Assembly (NCBI GenBank): GCA_903828515.1
Contig: CAIKMD010000007.1
Location: 372,001 to 436,000, forward strand
Origin: an uncultured Rhodospirillales bacterium
Lineage (GTDB): Bacteria; Pseudomonadota; Alphaproteobacteria; ATCC43930; CGMCC-115725
DNA: 64,000 nucleotides
Direction of reading: 5' to 3'
How positions within the stretch are numbered: position 1 is the first letter of the stretch; the number at the start of each line of letters is the position of its first letter. The translations under genes were made by a program, and so were the position numbers. The notes beneath the pieces are model-generated. The model was not told the DNA's origin. It made no database searches and saw nothing but the letters and a program-made list of their open reading frames with translations. Shown in pieces: positions 27,294 through 34,342 of this stretch.

Positions 27294-27400
27294 GTATCAA
27301 TTCTCCCGGTTGCAGGCTTCTTGCCACGAAGCCGGGGGCGGTGCCAGCCCCGTTCTCCGATTATATGGGGAGCGCCGGCGCGAGCGTCACCGGAGAAAGA

Positions 27401-27574
27401 TCACGCTTTGCCGGTCTCCGCGCTCCGGTCGATCGCCTCGGCCCGGCCGTCGAGATCGGCGGCCAGCGTGTTGAATTTCTCCCAGGTGTCGTGATCCGGC
27501 GCCAGGGCAGCGGCTTCCCGGCACAACTTCGCCATCCGACGCAAATTGTCCGCGTTGGGTCGATCAACGACCAT
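27401..27574 (-). CDS. Small protein of unknown function (57 residues)
   Basis: This short frame begins at ATG 27574, overlapping the last 11 nt of the receiver-domain gene, and ends at TGA 27403-27401. The protein is polar and helical: an N-terminal NLRRMAKLCREAAALAP, then DTWEKFNTLAADLDGRAEAI. It has no membrane helix or signal. Small proteins with a similar WEK-x-LA-x-LD-x-RA pattern occur in alphaproteobacteria, but I cannot name a family. The overlap suggests translation coupled with the receiver protein, possibly a partner of it. Confidence 0.6.
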   Translation of the reverse strand: MVVDRPNADNLRRMAKLCREAAALAPDHDTWEKFNTLAADLDGRAEAIDRSAETGKA

Positions 27575-27944
27575 TCGCGGCGCCTTTCGGCGTCGCCAGA
27601 ATCTCGCTCACGGTTTGGTCGAGGTCCGTCGCTTGAAAAGGCGTACTGGTAAAATTGAAATGGCCGCCGACCAGGAGCTCCATGCTGGCAGGATGGCCTG
27701 ACAAAAGCAGGACCGGAACCCCGATGGAGCGCGCATAGACGCCCAAGGGTCGTCCCAGATCACCGGCGAGGAACTCGTCGCTGATCAGCAAATCCACCGC
27801 GCCGGCCTTGATCACGGCACGGGCTTCGCTGCTGCTTCTGGCGGTGCTGACGCGATAGCCCAGTTCGTCGAGGAGACCGGGCACGGTCGCCAGGACGTCG
27901 GGGTTGTTGTCGACCACGAGGATATGCTGAAACTTCGCCGGCAT
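27564..27944 (-). CDS. Single-domain response-regulator receiver, degenerate
   Basis: The 126-residue protein is a stand-alone receiver (CheY-like) domain: HILVVDNNPDVL near the N-terminus, phospho-acceptor Asp in DLLISDEFLAGD (about residue 56), and VPVLLLSGHP for the Ser/Thr switch. Two standard residues are altered: the acidic pair is Asp-Asn rather than Asp-Asp/Glu, and the conserved Lys before Pro-Phe is Thr (FTSTPF). Phosphorylation-dependent switching may therefore be weak or absent. There is no output domain and no histidine kinase nearby. The ATG at 27944 is chosen from domain alignment; the open frame further upstream is not coding-like. Confidence 0.78.
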   Translation of the reverse strand: MPAKFQHILVVDNNPDVLATVPGLLDELGYRVSTARSSSEARAVIKAGAVDLLISDEFLAGDLGRPLGVYARSIGVPVLLLSGHPASMELLVGGHFNFTSTPFQATDLDQTVSEILATPKGAANGR

Positions 27945-28186
27945 GCGGGCCCCCGTCTGTTTGATCTCAGGCGGGAGCGCGGCCAACCGATTTGTCGGCC
28001 TTGCAACTCTCTCAGCCGTCAGCGCCTGGCACAGCCTTGCTGACGATGGTGGGATTCTATTCCACAATCGCCGCCGCGTATACCGCGACTCGGTAACGCT
28101 ATCCTCCACCGTCCAAGCGCCTATAGTTCGTCGGAGAAAGCGTCTCGCGCGTCGATGCGCGGGGCGACAGGGGAGTGGTCTTCGAG

Positions 28187-29899
28187 ATGCCCGACTCCGG
28201 GTTACCCAAGTCCGCGCCTGCATCGCCGTGGTGGCACCTCTATCTGCCGAAAACCTACACGGTGCTGAAGGAAGGCTATAGCCGGCGCGATTTCCGCGAT
28301 GACGCGGTCGCGGCGCTGACCGTCGCGATCGTCGCCATTCCGCTGTCGATGGCGCTCGCCATCGCCTCGGGCGCCACGCCCGACAAGGGGCTCATCACGG
28401 TCGTCGTCGCCGGCTTGCTGATCTCGCTTCTGGGCGGCAACCGCTATCAGGTCGGCGGACCGGCCGGCGCCTTCGTGGTCATCGTCTTCGGCATCATCCA
28501 GATCCATGGCTATGACGGGCTGGTGCTGGCCACCTTGATGGCCGGCGTGATCATGATGGCGGCCGGTTTCGCCCGGCTCGGCACCTGGATCAAATACATT
28601 CCGCAGCCGGTGATCACCGGGTTTACCGCGGGCATCGCGCTGATCATCTTTTCGAGCCAGATCGGCGATCTGTTCGGCCTGACGGTGAAGACGCCGGGCA
28701 ATGTCGTCGGCGAATGGCGGGCCTATTGGGACGCGCGTGGCACGTTCACCCCCGCCGCGCTTTACGTCGCCGGTGGTTCGCTCGCCACGATCGTGCTCCT
28801 GCGCGTCTGGCTCCCGAAGCTTCCTGGGTTTCTGATCGCGGTGATCGGTGCATCGCTGGTCGCCTGGGCGTTGAAACTGCCGGTCGCCACCATCGGCACG
28901 GCATTCGGCGGCATCCCGGATACGCTGCCCGCGCCGCACTGGCCCTCGATCAGTATCGCGCGGATCGGCGAGTTATTGCCCAGCGCGATCATCATCGCGT
29001 TCCTCTCCGGGCTCGAATCGCTGCTTTGCGCGGTGGTCGCCGACGGCATGACCGGGCGGCGCCATCGCTCGAATTGCGAATTGGTGGCGCAGGGCATCGG
29101 GAATTTCGCCTCGGCGCTGTTCGGCGGCCTGCCCGCGACGGGCACGGTCGCGCGCACCGCGACCAACATCCGCGCCGGCGCCAAATCGCCTTTGTCCGGC
29201 ATCATGCACGCGCTCATCGTGCTGGCCTGCATGATGGCCTTCGCGCCGCTCGCCTCCTACATCCCGCTGTCGAGTCTCGCGGCCGTCCTCGTCATCGTCG
29301 CGTGGAACATGAGCGAGCGCGACAAGTTTCGCATGCTGCTGCGCGGGCCACGCGGCGACGCGCTGATCCTCGTCGTCACCTTCGGCCTCACGGTGTTCGT
29401 CGACCTGCCGACCGCGGTCGAAACTGGCGTGGTGCTGGGCGCGATCCTCTTCATGCACCGCATGGCCCAGAGCGTCGAGATGCAGACAGGCTTCGGCCTC
29501 GCCGATCGCGAGGTCGACGATCTGCGCGAGCCGGAAGGCGCCAGCCAGCAAACCATCCTGCCGCCGGGCGTCGCCGCGTTCCAGGTGCGCGGGCCGCTGT
29601 TCTTCGGCGTCGCCGCGCAATTCATCGACGCGCTCAATCTCATTCAGCCGCCGCCGAAAATCTTCATCCTGCGCCTCGGGCTCGTGCCGATGATCGACGC
29701 GAGCGGCGCGGTCGCGCTCGAGGAATTCGTCCATCGCTGCGACAAACAGGGCACCAAAGTCGTATTGTCGGGTGCTCGGCCGGCGCTGATGAAAATCCTG
29801 GGCGAGATGGAAATGAGCCGCCGCATCGCCGGCGTCAGCTTTGCCGAAAACTTCCCCGCCGCGCTGGATACCGCCCGCGCGTTGTTGCCGGCGGCCTGA
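28187..29899 (+). CDS. SulP-family anion transporter with STAS domain
   Basis: This is an inner-membrane SulP (SLC26-like) transporter of about 570 residues with 10-14 membrane segments and a C-terminal cytoplasmic STAS domain (from about residue 455). Marks include the N-terminal AIVAIPLSMALAIASGATP, GGNRYQVGGPAGAFVVIVFG, and the conserved GLPATGTVARTATNIRAGAK. The STAS part has RLGLVPMIDASGAVALEEFV. SulP proteins carry sulfate, bicarbonate or other anions; the substrate here is unknown. ATG 28187 is chosen with AGGGGAG upstream; GTG 28175 is possible. An intrinsic terminator follows directly. Confidence 0.9.
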   Translation: MPDSGLPKSAPASPWWHLYLPKTYTVLKEGYSRRDFRDDAVAALTVAIVAIPLSMALAIASGATPDKGLITVVVAGLLISLLGGNRYQVGGPAGAFVVIVFGIIQIHGYDGLVLATLMAGVIMMAAGFARLGTWIKYIPQPVITGFTAGIALIIFSSQIGDLFGLTVKTPGNVVGEWRAYWDARGTFTPAALYVAGGSLATIVLLRVWLPKLPGFLIAVIGASLVAWALKLPVATIGTAFGGIPDTLPAPHWPSISIARIGELLPSAIIIAFLSGLESLLCAVVADGMTGRRHRSNCELVAQGIGNFASALFGGLPATGTVARTATNIRAGAKSPLSGIMHALIVLACMMAFAPLASYIPLSSLAAVLVIVAWNMSERDKFRMLLRGPRGDALILVVTFGLTVFVDLPTAVETGVVLGAILFMHRMAQSVEMQTGFGLADREVDDLREPEGASQQTILPPGVAAFQVRGPLFFGVAAQFIDALNLIQPPPKIFILRLGLVPMIDASGAVALEEFVHRCDKQGTKVVLSGARPALMKILGEMEMSRRIAGVSFAENFPAALDTARALLPAA

Positions 29900-29908
29900 G
29901 TCGATATT

Positions 29909-29930
29909 CGCCCCCGGCGGGCGGGTTTTT
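29909..29930 (+). terminator. Intrinsic terminator after the SulP gene
   Basis: CGCCC (29909-29913) and GGGCG (29919-29923) form a 5-bp GC stem with a 5-nt loop, followed by GGTTTTT. It begins 10 bp after the SulP stop codon, the usual place for a Rho-independent terminator. Confidence 0.6.
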
Positions 29931-29971
29931 CGATAAACTCCTCTCAACAAGTCGACTGGGGGAGGAACCGG

Positions 29972-30985
29972 ATGTTCAAACAAGGTGCCGCCGCATTCAT
30001 CGCCGTTATCGCCAGTATCGGGTTTGGTTCTGCGCAGGCCGATCCGCTCGTCATCCGCGCCGATTGGAACATCACGCCGGGGCAGTTCGCGCCGCTCATT
30101 CCGGGCGTCATGCAATACGCGCCGAACGTCTTTCGCCATTACGGCAAATCCTACATCGTCGAACCGCTGAAGATGCAGGGCGGCGGCGCCACCCTGACCG
30201 CGCTGGCGGTCGACGGCACCGATCTCAGCACGCTCAGCCCGCAAGCGCTGGTCCTGGGCGTCGTCAACGCCAAGCTCGACCTGCGCGTGATTGGGCAACA
30301 GATTTCGACCGAGGTCCCCGGCTATCTCCAGACCTATTTCTGGGTCCGCGCCAACGAGATCAAGCAGGTCGAAGACCTCAAAGGCAAAGTCATCGGCGTC
30401 AGCGCGCGCGGCTCCAACGTCGATTCTGCCGCGCACATGGTGATGGCGAAACACAATCTGACCGAGCCGAAGGATTTTCAGGTGCTGGAGATCGGCTTTC
30501 CGACCCAGCTTCCGGCGCTGATCGACAAACGCCTCGATGCGGCCGTCCTGGTGCCGCCGTTTCATCTGCGCGCGCGCAACAATCCCGATCTGAAACCGAT
30601 CTTCAGCGTCGGCGACGCGTTCGGCCCGGTCGAAACCCTGATGTGGATGGCCAAGGCCGATTACGTCGCGAAGAACCGCGCGGCCCTGGTGGATTTCCTC
30701 GAAGACAATATCCGCATGCGGCGCTGGATGTTCGACCCCAAAACGCGGCCGGACGCGATCAAACAGCTCTCGGACTTCACCAAGATCCCGGTCGAAGGCT
30801 TCACCGAATGGGTCTACACGACCGGCGATTACTATTACGAGCCGCATGCGCTGGTCGATGTCGACCGGCTGCAGAAGAACATCGACACGATGAAAGCGGT
30901 CGACATCGTCCCCGCCGCGATCAAGGTCGCGCCCTATGTCGATATGTCGCTGGCGAAGGAAGCGGTGGCGCGGGTGACGGACTAG
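29972..30985 (+). CDS. Orphan ABC-type substrate-binding protein (NMT1/SsuA-like)
   Basis: This is a 337-residue periplasmic solute-binding protein of the nitrate/sulfonate/taurine type. It has a signal peptide (FIAVIASIGFGSAQA), the lobe-1 strand LVIRADWNITPGQ, and the family stretch VEDLKGKVIGVSARGSNVDS, which begins the second half of ligand contacts. GGGGGAGG lies upstream of the ATG. No permease or ATPase gene accompanies it. It sits 72 bp after the SulP gene on the same strand but a terminator lies between. The ligand is unknown; an oxyanion or sulfonate would suit the neighbour but is a guess. Confidence 0.85.
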   Translation: MFKQGAAAFIAVIASIGFGSAQADPLVIRADWNITPGQFAPLIPGVMQYAPNVFRHYGKSYIVEPLKMQGGGATLTALAVDGTDLSTLSPQALVLGVVNAKLDLRVIGQQISTEVPGYLQTYFWVRANEIKQVEDLKGKVIGVSARGSNVDSAAHMVMAKHNLTEPKDFQVLEIGFPTQLPALIDKRLDAAVLVPPFHLRARNNPDLKPIFSVGDAFGPVETLMWMAKADYVAKNRAALVDFLEDNIRMRRWMFDPKTRPDAIKQLSDFTKIPVEGFTEWVYTTGDYYYEPHALVDVDRLQKNIDTMKAVDIVPAAIKVAPYVDMSLAKEAVARVTD

Positions 30986-31020
30986 GGGCGCGATCGGTGA
31001 TCTGAATCGTCCGCTTTTTT
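30978..31020 (+). terminator. Probable terminator after the substrate-binding protein gene
   Basis: CGGAC (30978-30982), overlapping the stop region, pairs with GTCCG (31009-31013), followed by C and six T. The loop is long, but GATC/GATC pairing can shorten it. It is a weak but plausible Rho-independent terminator. Confidence 0.4.
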
Positions 31021-31025
31021 GAATC

Positions 31026-31112
31026 GTCACCCCCGCGAAAACGGGGGTCCAGACCGCAGACTGGATGCCCAGTCCCGAGCCTGTCGAAGGACGCGGGGCA
31101 TGACGAAGAGAA
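31026..31112. repeat. Degraded intergenic palindromic repeat (CACCCCCGCGAAAACGGGGG type)
   Basis: ACCCCCG (31029-31035) and CGGGGGT (31042-31048) form a 7-bp hairpin, followed by TCCAG...CTGGA (31048-31052, 31061-31065). The right part ends in GGACGCGGGGCATGACGA. It looks like a composite or decayed copy of the proteobacterial GTCA-type dispersed repeats. The rest of the gap to the antitoxin gene is a promoter region. Confidence 0.5.
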
Positions 31113-31158
31113 AACGGCGTGATTCCGGGGTATTCTAACGCCCATCCGGCCTGACGTA

Positions 31159-31190
31159 TTGACAATGTACATACATAACGTGTATACATT
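31159..31190 (+). promoter_or_regulatory. Promoter with overlapping palindromic operator of the toxin-antitoxin operon
   Basis: A consensus -35 box TTGACA (31159-31164) and a -10 box TATACA (31183-31188) are 18 bp apart. Between and over them lies a near-perfect palindrome, AATGTACATAC (31164-31174) and GTGTATACATT (31180-31190). This fits self-repression by the DUF1778 antitoxin, a ribbon-helix-helix protein encoded 38 bp downstream. The boxes are seen; repression is inferred from the family. Confidence 0.7.
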
Positions 31191-31228
31191 GCCGATACGT
31201 CATTGAACGACCGAAGCCGGAACCCGCG

Positions 31229-31561
31229 ATGAAAGAAACGCCGCATCCCTTCATGGCCGCATCGCCCCGGCGGCGCGATGCGCAACGTCCGGAACTGCGT
31301 AGCGTCTCGATCAATCTGCGCGCGACCGAATCGTGGCGCGCGCTGATCGATCATGCGGCCTCGATGTCGGAAAAAACGCGCTCCGAATTCATCATCGACG
31401 CGACCCGCCGCCAGGCCGAGGAAGTCCTGCTCGACCGAAGCCTCTTCGTGCTCGACGACAAACGCTATCGCGACTTCGTCGCCATTCTCGACGAACCGCC
31501 GATGCCGACCGACGCGCTGAAAAAACTGATGCGCCGCAAGGCTCCGTGGCCGACGAAATAA
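31229..31561 (+). CDS. DUF1778 antitoxin (TacA-like ribbon-helix-helix)
   Basis: This 110-residue protein is a DUF1778/TacA antitoxin. The N-terminal half gives the ribbon-helix-helix DNA-binding part (SVSINLRATESWRALIDHAA, then KTRSEFIIDAT), and the C-terminal half the toxin-neutralising tail (FVLDDKRYRDFVAILDEPP, then the basic end). It binds its own promoter, whose palindrome lies just upstream, and neutralises the acetyltransferase toxin encoded next. The toxin start overlaps this gene by 16 nt. ATG 31229 is used; the Met at 31253 is an alternative. Confidence 0.88.
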   Translation: MKETPHPFMAASPRRRDAQRPELRSVSINLRATESWRALIDHAASMSEKTRSEFIIDATRRQAEEVLLDRSLFVLDDKRYRDFVAILDEPPMPTDALKKLMRRKAPWPTK

Positions 31562-32073
31562 CGTCGCCGGCCGGCGGACCGCTGCGCCCGCCCGCGCCGA
31601 TCACCGCCGCGCACGACCTCGTTCAATTCTCGTGCGCCGAAGAATCGCTGAACGACTGGCTGAAACGCCGCGCGTTGCGAAACGAGGGCAACACGTCGCG
31701 TACCTATGTCGTGGCGCAAGGCAATCGCGTGGTAGGCTATTACACGCTGGCGGCGGGTTCGGTGATGCGCGCGGCGCTGCCGCGTGCGATGCGGCACGAC
31801 ACGCCCGAACAAATCCCCGTCGTCATTCTCGCGCGCCTCGCGACCGACCGGCGCTTTGAGCGCCGGGGCGTCGGCGCTGGCATGCTGCAGGAAGCGATCA
31901 CGCGCCTCCTGACGGCCTCGGTCGAAATCGGCGTCCGCGCGCTGATCGTCCACGCGCTCGACGATGCGGCGGCAGAATTCTATCGCCGGTTTGGGTTTGT
32001 TTCGTCGCCGATCGACGAGCGGACGTTGGTGCTGCCGGTCGAAACGGCAAGACGGGCGTTGGTGGAGGAGTGA
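31546..32073 (+). CDS. GNAT acetyltransferase toxin (TacT-like)
   Basis: This is a 175-residue GNAT-fold toxin that, in the TacT/AtaT family, acetylates aminoacyl-tRNA and blocks translation. Marks are FSCAEESLNDWLKRRA, YVVAQGNRVVGYYTLAAGSV, the acetyl-CoA loop RFERRGVGAGMLQEA, and the catalytic Tyr region EFYRRFGFVSSP. The start is GTG 31546, which overlaps the antitoxin by 16 nt and gives the normal N-terminus; the open frame goes further upstream in the antitoxin. The family's tRNA specificity cannot be read from sequence. Confidence 0.88.
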   Translation: MADEITSPAGGPLRPPAPITAAHDLVQFSCAEESLNDWLKRRALRNEGNTSRTYVVAQGNRVVGYYTLAAGSVMRAALPRAMRHDTPEQIPVVILARLATDRRFERRGVGAGMLQEAITRLLTASVEIGVRALIVHALDDAAAEFYRRFGFVSSPIDERTLVLPVETARRALVEE

Positions 32074-32207
32074 GGGGCGGGGGTTAGATTAGTATTGTGT
32101 CCCCGGAACTCGCGCCAAGTACTAGATCGTGGCCCCACGGCGCTTCCGACAACCAGACGAACCTCAAAACGGCTCTCTGCCATCGGCCCACCTGAAGTTG
32201 AAGGTCG

Positions 32208-32681
32208 TCAATGTGATGGGTCCGTAAATTCGATCGTTTTAGACAAGTCAGTTTCCACCAACTTCGTCAACGAGTGGAGCGCAACCTTCTCAAGGCTTCG
32301 CGCTGGAACCACTGCCAGTGCGCCGTATGTCGAACCTTCGTTGGTGAAGTCGAACCAGACCGCACGGTGCGTTTGTTTGTTTGGTTTTTCGACCCGAACT
32401 GCTGTTACCTCAGAGAAGCGAATGGCTTCTCCCATAGACTTCCACCGCCGCGAACCACCAATTGAGGGACCTGAACGGTGGGTTATACTGAAGTGGATAA
32501 ATGCAAGGAGTTGCTTGGTTCGATCGATGATGAGTTCGCTGTCACCCAGCACAATAACTTCGTCAAACGAGAAACCGGACCGGCTAAGTCTCTCGCGCCA
32601 GTGTTGTCGTTGCTTGGTCTGATTTCTCAGGTAAAGAACAATGAGAACAGCGGCCACGATGAAAAATAGGATTGCCAGCAT
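32208..32681 (-). CDS. Membrane-anchored protein of unknown function
   Basis: The 157-residue protein has one N-terminal membrane helix (LAILFFIVAAVLIVLYL) and then a soluble, mostly beta domain with no family I recognise (FSFDEVIVLGDSELIIDRTK, IRFSEVTAVRVEK). The soluble part would be cytoplasmic if the basic stretch after the helix stays inside. ATG 32681 is chosen because GGTGAG lies 7 nt upstream; a TTG at 32708 would add nine residues. GC content is clearly below the rest of the window. It lies in a cluster of small unknown genes. Confidence 0.6.
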   Translation of the reverse strand: MLAILFFIVAAVLIVLYLRNQTKQRQHWRERLSRSGFSFDEVIVLGDSELIIDRTKQLLAFIHFSITHRSGPSIGGSRRWKSMGEAIRFSEVTAVRVEKPNKQTHRAVWFDFTNEGSTYGALAVVPARSLEKVALHSLTKLVETDLSKTIEFTDPSH

Positions 32682-32746
32682 TTTTTTCTCACCGCTGCTG
32701 TGCCGCAAATATGAATTCGATGCTTGGATCTACGACGATTGCGTAA

Positions 32747-32953
32747 TTACGAAAGTGATCTCGCACCGATCATTGAAAACATAACAGCTAATCCGCCTTT
32801 CCACGCATAGTCCATCGCGTCGATTGCACGACGTTGCGTTTCGGTGGGATCAGCCCAGAGATAAGCCGCAGTGAAGATTGCGATCCCAGCAAATGTGGTG
32901 ATCGCAAAAACAGCGACGAATACCATGGTGAAGGATATTTTTGGTCGTTGCAT
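32747..32953 (-). CDS. Small membrane protein of unknown function
   Basis: The 68-residue protein has two hydrophobic segments (VFVAVFAITTFAGIAIFTAA and KGGLAVMFSMIGARSL) joined by a polar loop with ETQRRAIDAMDYAW. The pattern looks like a real small inner-membrane protein rather than chance. The ATG at 32953 is chosen because AGAGG lies just upstream. Its 5' leader can fold into a hairpin that covers this ribosome binding site (32954-32996). Confidence 0.6.
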   Translation of the reverse strand: MQRPKISFTMVFVAVFAITTFAGIAIFTAAYLWADPTETQRRAIDAMDYAWKGGLAVMFSMIGARSLS

Positions 32954-32996
32954 GGAACCTCTGTCCAAAGCTTTCGCTTTGAAAGTTGAAGGTTCC
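32954..32996 (-). promoter_or_regulatory. 5' UTR hairpin with GAAA tetraloop covering the ribosome binding site
   Basis: In the minus-strand transcript GGAACCT (32996-32990) pairs with AGGTTCC (32960-32954), directly before the ATG at 32953. Inside, CAAAGC pairs with GCTTTG around a GAAA tetraloop (32981-32966). The Shine-Dalgarno AGAGG partly lies in the outer stem. Such a fold could make translation depend on temperature or a ligand, but this is inferred from pairing alone. Confidence 0.45.
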
Positions 32997-33395
32997 TCTG
33001 CAACGCTAAACCCGGATTAACGAGCGGAGGTACGAATTAAAGTCAGCTGGTAGTTACTAAGCGGCTGTTGGTTCTGTTTGCTGCCGGGTAGATCACGTCT
33101 CGGCGTTTGGATAGCGGAGACCTGAACAGCAATGTGGTTGTGATGCTCTGCGGGGCATTATCACCCGCTGTAGCTCCAATGTCGGTATTTACACCGCTTG
33201 CGTCAAGTAGGGTTTTCTAACTCATCGTCCGAACGGTAATCATCACCCGGCCTTTTTCCTGCATTGCAGGCAGCGCAGAGGCGCAGGCCAAGGACGTCCA
33301 ATTCGGCTGCACACGGGGGGAACGCAGGCCATTGTCGTCGTACATGTTTTGTTCTAATTTGGTACGGAGCGACAGGCAGAGGCAAGAGACGATCA
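32997..33395. other. Gene-poor stretch in the small-gene segment
   Basis: About 400 bp without a gene I can support. It should hold the promoter of the minus-strand membrane protein at its left and of the zinc-ribbon gene at its right. A minus-strand frame ending at 33203 has a protein-like end (CAAELDVLGLRLCAACNAG) but no good start outside the zinc-ribbon gene. No tRNA, repeat or insertion sequence is visible. Confidence 0.4.
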
Positions 33396-33587
33396 ATGGT
33401 TACGCACAAATATCGGTGTCCGAGTTGCAACGGTACGAACCTGGCTCCTGTCGGGCGCGATCCGAGGAACAAAAGCCCGACCGCAAAGAACACGGATCAG
33501 ATTGTATATCAGTGTGGCGATTGCACCCGGAAAGTCGGCGAACTCACGCTTGAGCGTGAAAGGCGCAAGGCGGCTTTACAGGACTAG
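33396..33587 (+). CDS. Small zinc-ribbon protein of unknown function
   Basis: The 63-residue protein has two CxxC knuckles, RCPSCNGTN near residue 8 and YQCGDCTRK near residue 43, typical of a zinc ribbon. The ends are basic and polar (RERRKAAL). The ATG at 33396 is chosen because it puts the first knuckle right after the start; the open frame extends upstream but looks non-coding. Binding of nucleic acid or protein is possible; nothing fixes the role. Confidence 0.6.
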   Translation: MVTHKYRCPSCNGTNLAPVGRDPRNKSPTAKNTDQIVYQCGDCTRKVGELTLERERRKAALQD

Positions 33588-33636
33588 CTATCAATGAATT
33601 TGAGAATGCCGAGCAAACAATCGGGACAGAGGCGCG

Positions 33637-33825
33637 ATGAACGAGCGATTGCCAGTTGAAGGGGAGACCGATCCCAAGCCGTATCGGCTTTTTCGCGCGA
33701 AAGATGGGTCAGCCATTGGTGACCCGGTTGAGCAATTTGCGACGTTGGAGGACGCGAAGGCGTATCGTCGTCGGGGAGATTGGCACTACGTCCTTCGTGT
33801 CGGCTCGACGAAAATCTCGGACTAA
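33637..33825 (+). CDS. Small polar protein of unknown function
   Basis: The 62-residue protein is soluble and has no recognised domain. It contains YRLFRAKDGSAIGDPVEQFA, then DAKAYRRRGDWHYVLRVG, an arrangement like a short beta-alpha-beta unit. CAGAGG lies about 6-8 nt before the ATG. It is 49 bp after the zinc-ribbon gene and could share its transcript. Coding status rests on the ribosome binding site and sensible composition only. Confidence 0.45.
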   Translation: MNERLPVEGETDPKPYRLFRAKDGSAIGDPVEQFATLEDAKAYRRRGDWHYVLRVGSTKISD

Positions 33826-33864
33826 GGCTCAACATCTAGCCAGTAGCTAAACTATCGATCGCTG

Positions 33865-34077
33865 TTAGTGATGACCGTTTTGCACGATACCCGCGATGAT
33901 GAGAAAGAGCGCTAGGGCCACAAAGCCAACCAAACCGAAGACGAAGCGAAAGAAAGGGCTTTTGGCCAAGTCACGAATAAGTTCAATTGCAAGCCAACCG
34001 ACTATTCCAACTATGCCAATGCCGATTAAAGCCAGCATGAACACGCCGGTCGCAATTAGCCCACTACCGCCGTTCAT
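33865..34077 (-). CDS. Small two-helix membrane protein of unknown function
   Basis: The 70-residue protein has two clear membrane helices (LIATGVFMLALIGIGIVGIV and FVFGLVGFVALALFLIIAGI) linked by ELIRDLAKSPFFR. Such a clean helix-loop-helix layout is unlikely by chance. GGGGGGAG (plus strand ctccccc) lies just before the ATG. It converges with the 62-residue gene. Function unknown. Confidence 0.55.
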   Translation of the reverse strand: MNGGSGLIATGVFMLALIGIGIVGIVGWLAIELIRDLAKSPFFRFVFGLVGFVALALFLIIAGIVQNGHH

Positions 34078-34342
34078 TTTCTCCCCCCGATCAGAATGGC
34101 AATCGGCCTAACACGCGGCCCGAACAGTCGATGAAAGCACGAAGTTGCACAAACTCTACACGCAGAAAAACGCCCCTTTTTCCTCCTTTCCGACCAAGGG
34201 TTTAAGCCCGCTGGCGTAATGCGGCATAAAGTCGCAATGATGCGGTTGGCATCGTGCCCTTGCGAGGGCTATTAGGATGGCAGGGCAAAGGCTTCGGGCG
34301 CGGAGCCGGTTTTGCCGTTGGTGGGACGAGGGGCTCGAACGC

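Noticed and set aside
28973-31354. 793-codon minus-strand frame across the SulP and binding-protein genes
   Set aside because: It is antisense to two clear genes and their gap, and has low-complexity Arg/Asp composition with no recognisable domain.
33203-33493. Minus-strand 96-codon frame with a CxxC (LCAACNAG)
   Set aside because: Most of it is antisense to the zinc-ribbon gene and no usable start lies outside that overlap; only its tail looks protein-like.
31562-34342. Search for a tRNA or attachment site bordering the small-gene segment
   Set aside because: No tRNA-like cloverleaf, direct repeats or integrase gene could be found, so an integrated element is not supported.
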